Shown here piece after piece: positions 60,895 through 64,000 of a stretch of 64,000 nt of DNA (positions are counted from its first letter, which is position 1; the number at the start of each line of letters is the position of its first letter). This DNA comes from an uncultured Clostridia bacterium. Lineage in GTDB: Bacteria > Bacillota > Clostridia > Christensenellales > Borkfalkiaceae. The notes under the pieces were generated by a model that was given only the letters and a program-made list of their open reading frames with translations, had not been told where the DNA came from and did not search any database. A program made the position numbers and the translations under genes. The DNA lies in contig CAKQJE010000002.1 in assembly GCA_934247225.1 (NCBI GenBank), positions 135,265 through 199,264 on the forward strand, given 5' to 3'.

Positions 60895-61911
60895 TTAAAA
60901 TATATCTGTGAGAACAAATTCTTTATATCCGACAATATCGCCGGAACATGACACTTCTACAGATAAGACAGTTGCGCGATCAACAAACGGAAGAGTAAAC
61001 GTAACACCGTTTGTTTTTTGATAATTCAACGCGTATTCGACGGATGCTTTTTTCAATATCTGCTTGCTATTGCGCCATTCCAAAGAAAAAATCGTTTTTA
61101 CGGGAGCGAGCGAATCGACGCCGTTTTTCTGCATCATTTTATCGGTATAACGTCTTTTTTCATATGTATTGGCAAAAGAAAAACTTATTTTGCCGTTATC
61201 AAGGCGTATATCCTGAATGAATAAGCCGTTTTTCTCGAACATTTTGTCCTTGCAAACCTTAATTAGCGGCTTGTATTTGTAAAACAATTTCGTGTCTGCC
61301 TTTTTTAACATAGACAGCAACATCGATTGTTCGAATTCGTTACGGCATAAAATCGCCTCAAGGGATTCGGTTATCCGATAGGACGTCGGATACAACAATT
61401 CCGCATGGCGAAACTTTAAAACGTCCTCTTCTGCATACCCGTCACTATAAATTTTATCAAAGGGAAGTTTTTCAAAAGATTTTTCTCCCGATAACATTGT
61501 CGAACCTGATCCTGCCTGACTGGTTTCGGAGAATTTAACTTTCGGATTTATTAACATTTGTTCAAGGTTAAATGCGAAGAAAACAGGCACGGGAACATTT
61601 GCGTTAATATCGGAATCATAACGCAAGTCCGGATGTTTATATCCTTCATTGTAATATTGAGTCGGCGTGAGAGGGCGGAAATAGAATCTGACAAACGACT
61701 GAGCATTCGTGGCAGTCATATCGATTACCTGATAACTTGCATTATCGTTTTTCATCAGATGCTCTTCTTCGGCATACAAACGGCTATAAAGCGTTTCTTG
61801 TTGGATAATGCTTATCGCGTTTGAAATATCGGTATAGTGAAAAGCATATTTCGGCCACCATTTGACAGAACTTAAATCACAGTTTTTCTTGATAATATCG
61901 GCAAAAGTCAT
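60895..61911 (-). CDS. darT: DarT-like ADP-ribosyltransferase toxin (DUF4433 type)
   Basis: Protein of 338 residues. N-terminal KYAFHYTDISNAISIIQQET corresponds to the DarT 'i-HiT-i-Nl-sIl--g' motif, followed by a candidate catalytic Arg in LYSRLYAEEEH, FVRFYFRPLTPTQYY (DarT 'v-~YFnprnPMly') and HAELLYPTSYRITESLEAIL, whose Glu fits the catalytic Glu position. DarT marks thymidine in single-stranded DNA with ADP-ribose. It is about 130 residues longer than usual DarT, with a C-terminal beta-rich part (GKISFSFANTYEKRR). Its ATG overlaps the last base of the darG stop codon. Confidence 0.82.
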   Translation of the reverse strand: MTFADIIKKNCDLSSVKWWPKYAFHYTDISNAISIIQQETLYSRLYAEEEHLMKNDNASYQVIDMTATNAQSFVRFYFRPLTPTQYYNEGYKHPDLRYDSDINANVPVPVFFAFNLEQMLINPKVKFSETSQAGSGSTMLSGEKSFEKLPFDKIYSDGYAEEDVLKFRHAELLYPTSYRITESLEAILCRNEFEQSMLLSMLKKADTKLFYKYKPLIKVCKDKMFEKNGLFIQDIRLDNGKISFSFANTYEKRRYTDKMMQKNGVDSLAPVKTIFSLEWRNSKQILKKASVEYALNYQKTNGVTFTLPFVDRATVLSVEVSCSGDIVGYKEFVLTDIF

Positions 61912-62780
61912 TATTTCCCCTCATTCATTACATAGGCTCTTCCGAGTCCTTCGTTCAGTTGGAATCCGTCGATCATTTGACCTTCCTTATCCTGTTTTTT
62001 AATTTTGGATAAATAACCGAGAGAAAAAAGTAAATTGCACAACAGGAAAAACTTAATATCGGAATCGTTAATAGTAAAAAGCAGGCGATTGCGGATATCG
62101 TCCCACGCCGAAAAGAATTCTTGCTCGGAAAGCAAAATGTCTTGCCCTTGATATTTAAACTCCAATTCATCGTTGCGATAAGTAACGCTTACATTTGCTC
62201 CGTTTATCGAAAATTCATATGGAAGTAACGCACACTGACTGCGAATGTCGTCAGACACGCCGAAGAACGATAAGTCTTTTGCATTTCTGCGCAGCCATTC
62301 CTGCATTTCTTTCGGGTGCTTATGCTCCGGTTCTTCCTGTTTGCCTTTATCGAGATAAATGTAGACATCAATGGGAAGATTCTTAAGATAACGCTCCATT
62401 AAAGGACGTACTTCATTCCAATCAAGTTCGCCGTTACCGCAACCTAGTTTAGGAAATGCAATAGATGTAATTCCGCGTTGAGCGTAATTATCGCAAAAGC
62501 GTTTAAGCCCTTGTTCTATATATGAAAGTTTAGACGGATATCGCCAATTTTCCTTTGTGGGGAAAAGAAGTAACATATGATCAGGCGCGGAGACGAGCAT
62601 AAGTTTACCGATTGTCAGAGCATGCTTTTCACAAGCCGTTTTATATTTTTCAAACATTTGAGGGTATCTGTTTTTAAATTCCAGAGCGATACCTTTCCCC
62701 ATAACGCCGACGATATTAACAGTATTTACGATTACTTGCGCCGGACTGTCAAAAATATTTCCTTCTACATATTCAATCAT
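61911..62780 (-). CDS. darG: DarG-like macro-domain antitoxin
   Basis: Protein of 289 residues. The N-terminal 155 residues form a macro domain: EYVEGNIFDSPAQVIVNTVN, GVMGKGIALEFKNRYPQMFE (the DarG/ALC1-like 'vNtvGvMGkGlAlqFk' motif) and AFPKLGCGNGELDWNEVRP. It should remove ADP-ribose from DNA. The C-terminal 130 residues (KEMQEWLRRNAKDLSFFGVS onward) are probably the toxin-binding part. GGAGG precedes the ATG. Gene order here is xre-darG-darT, whereas most described systems have darT first. Confidence 0.9.
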   Translation of the reverse strand: MIEYVEGNIFDSPAQVIVNTVNIVGVMGKGIALEFKNRYPQMFEKYKTACEKHALTIGKLMLVSAPDHMLLLFPTKENWRYPSKLSYIEQGLKRFCDNYAQRGITSIAFPKLGCGNGELDWNEVRPLMERYLKNLPIDVYIYLDKGKQEEPEHKHPKEMQEWLRRNAKDLSFFGVSDDIRSQCALLPYEFSINGANVSVTYRNDELEFKYQGQDILLSEQEFFSAWDDIRNRLLFTINDSDIKFFLLCNLLFSLGYLSKIKKQDKEGQMIDGFQLNEGLGRAYVMNEGK

Positions 62781-62793
62781 AACAATACCTCCG

Positions 62794-63015
62794 TCAGTCG
62801 TTTATTTTTATTTTTTCTCCGCTAAGCAGAACAAAATTGCATTCTAATTTGCAACCTGTTACCATTGCTATTTCGTCAAGATCCGCAATAGAAAAAGAGC
62901 CTCGCGCAATCTTTTGACTTAATGCTTGTGGAGACTTGTTTAATCTGCGAGCCAATTCGGAAAGCGAAATTCCATTGACTACGCATAACTTTTTTAACTG
63001 TTCTTCTATATTCAT
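62794..63015 (-). CDS. XRE-family regulator of the darGT cassette
   Basis: Protein of 73 residues: LKKLCVVNGISLSELARRLN, KSPQALSQKIARGSFSIADL, DEIAMVTGCKLECNFVLLSG. A single complete helix-turn-helix followed by a short beta tail. It is 13 nt upstream of darG in the same operon, with a strong promoter and two direct repeats upstream. Most likely an autorepressor that keeps toxin expression low. Confidence 0.9.
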   Translation of the reverse strand: MNIEEQLKKLCVVNGISLSELARRLNKSPQALSQKIARGSFSIADLDEIAMVTGCKLECNFVLLSGEKIKIND

Positions 63016-63033
63016 TCATTACCTCACATCTAT

Positions 63034-63072
63034 ATTATAAACGAAAACATTACAATTGTCAACAAAAACATT
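63034..63072 (-). promoter_or_regulatory. Promoter and direct-repeat operator of xre-darG-darT
   Basis: TTGACA (63057-63062), 17 nt, TATAAT (63034-63039) on the minus strand. AACGAAAACATT (63040-63051) and AACAAAAACATT (63061-63072) are direct repeats exactly 21 bp apart, overlapping the spacer and the -35. The 63073-63239 stretch is AT-rich and shows no gene. Confidence 0.75.
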
Positions 63073-63239
63073 TATGCAATTATAATTTTTTTTAAAGTTT
63101 TTTATACCTTTTCACATAGAATTAGATGCAACCTCTCCATATTTTTCTGCCTTTCGTTGTTGCTGTTGTAGCATAAGTCAGCGGCAATAGCAACTACCGC
63201 AAAAAATAGCACTTAAAATCTTCATATGTACTTATATAG

Positions 63240-64000
63240 TCAGACTCAAAAAGAGTTTGGCTTTTTTATTTTTATGACACTATTTTTCTCTCAAAGCGAG
63301 TTTGTAGTTGCATTGCCCATTATGAGTGGATAACGAATAATCCCGTTTGCGGTACTAAAATCGGCGCGGGAAACAGCAATACGTCCCTTCGAGCCGTGCC
63401 AGAAAAAGAAGTGTTTTCGTTCAGAGAAGCGCAGGAGTTTTTGGAAATGCTCGACAACCTCTCAGACGACACAATCAATCAACGAATTTGTATAAAACTG
63501 ATGCTGTTGACGGGAATAAGAAACGGAGAACTTCACGGACTTCGTTGGAGCGACGTTGACTTGAAAAATCGCATTTTACACGTTCGCAGAAACAGACTTG
63601 TCAGCAGAGAATTCGGCATATACGAAAAATGTCCGAAAACAAAAACGTCTTTAAGAGATATTCCTATGCCCGATAATCTTGTTGACGATTTGAAGAAATA
63701 CAAAGAATGGTTCAGGCTTGCCGACGAACACTTTGATGAAAAGCAAGACGAATACTATCTTGCCGTCGGGCTTGACAGGCAACCTCTATATCCGCATACA
63801 ATCGCGCACATACTCACCAAACTTGAAGCAAAATACGGATTTAAACACGTTTCTTGCCACGGACTTAGGCATACATATTGCAGTTTGCTTATATCTCAGA
63901 ATGTTCCTATTCAAACCGTGAGTAAATATATGGGGCATAGCGATTCGACGGTAACGCTCGAAGTTTACAGTCACTTTATTCCCGATACGCAAGAAAAGGT
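63240..64000 (+). CDS. Tyrosine recombinase (integrase), N-terminus degraded, runs off right edge
   Basis: An open frame from 63240 shows integrase homology from about AHYEWITNNPVCGTKIGAG onward. The catalytic domain includes MLLTGIRNGELHGLRWSDVD (Arg), HGLRHTYCSLLISQ (His-x-x-Arg) and GHSDSTVTLEVYSH (His, Tyr). No convincing start or core-binding domain precedes it; GTG at 63396 is the first usable start. It is therefore probably a 5'-truncated gene. The last 118 bp repeat the fragment at 60214-60331. It likely mobilised the DarTG cassette or a neighbouring element. Confidence 0.8.

Noticed and set aside
1..64000. CRISPR arrays or rRNA genes
   Set aside because: No regularly spaced repeat-spacer units were seen; the collagen repeats and 14-mer motif are not CRISPR. 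No rRNA-like sequence was recognised.

Overview
The window comes from a low-to-mid GC, anaerobic, spore-forming Firmicute, most likely an uncultured gut Clostridium. The evidence is a spoIIID gene with a TTG start, purine-rich Shine-Dalgarno (SD) sites, sigma-A type promoters with 17-nt spacers, many lipoprotein signal peptides and a large share of glycan-degrading genes. No taxon can be named from sequence alone.

Layout. (1) 0-2.2 kb: regulators (a LexA-type N-terminus running off the left edge, and a WYL regulator broken by one in-frame stop) and a small lipoprotein that appears to be leaderless. (2) 2.3-8.4 kb, minus strand: a cluster that fits sialic-acid use (RpiB-like isomerase, MFS carrier, YhcH/NanQ-like protein, SGNH esterase, sialidase with Asp-boxes, serine hydrolase, NanA-like lyase). 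(3) 8.6-9.5 kb: gene debris from kdgK, eda and a surface repeat protein. (4) 9.5-32.2 kb, minus strand: a long polysaccharide-use locus with an esterase, an unassigned TIM-barrel-like protein, two GH78 rhamnosidase-like enzymes, a GH112 phosphorylase, a nucleoside-hydrolase-like protein, two DUF4838 proteins, a 1205-residue lipoprotein and an LplABC-type ABC importer. An IS110 element with a structured 5' RNA region lies between the permeases and the binding-protein gene. A divergent AraC regulator (32.6 kb) probably controls the locus.

(5) 33.4-35.6 kb: gene debris, a 17-bp repeat of the tRNA-Tyr 3' end, six tRNAs (Pro-Met-Asp-Phe-Thr-Tyr) under one promoter, and spoIIID. (6) 35.7-41.8 kb: a membrane protein, a serpin lipoprotein, and an XRE repressor divergent from a secreted collagen-like beta-helix protein, with two palindromic operators between them. 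(7) 41.9-46.9 kb: a compact four-gene operon of ClpP-like protease, Sel1/degenerate Lon-like AAA protein, VirD4-like ATPase without membrane anchor, and a twin winged-helix acidic protein. This is the best candidate here for an undescribed system. (8) 47-48.5 kb: MITE-like repeats and a perfect 42-bp palindrome. (9) 48.5-59.5 kb: an XRE protein with a cysteine cluster, an MFS carrier, a PHP hydrolase, GH94 phosphorylase, GH20 hexosaminidase, a CE15-like esterase and several pseudogenes (FAD oxidoreductase, GH127, YitT). (10) 60-64 kb: an xre-darG-darT toxin-antitoxin cassette between two near-identical integrase 3' ends, with a tRNA 3' remnant and local repeats.

Working picture: a glycan forager whose AraC- and XRE-controlled loci import and phosphorolyse disaccharides (GH112, GH94) released by secreted or cytosolic hydrolases. 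The genome is being reshaped by small repeats, IS110 and tRNA-targeted integrative elements, leaving many gene relics. Functions are homology inferences from memory of protein families; no database search was run.
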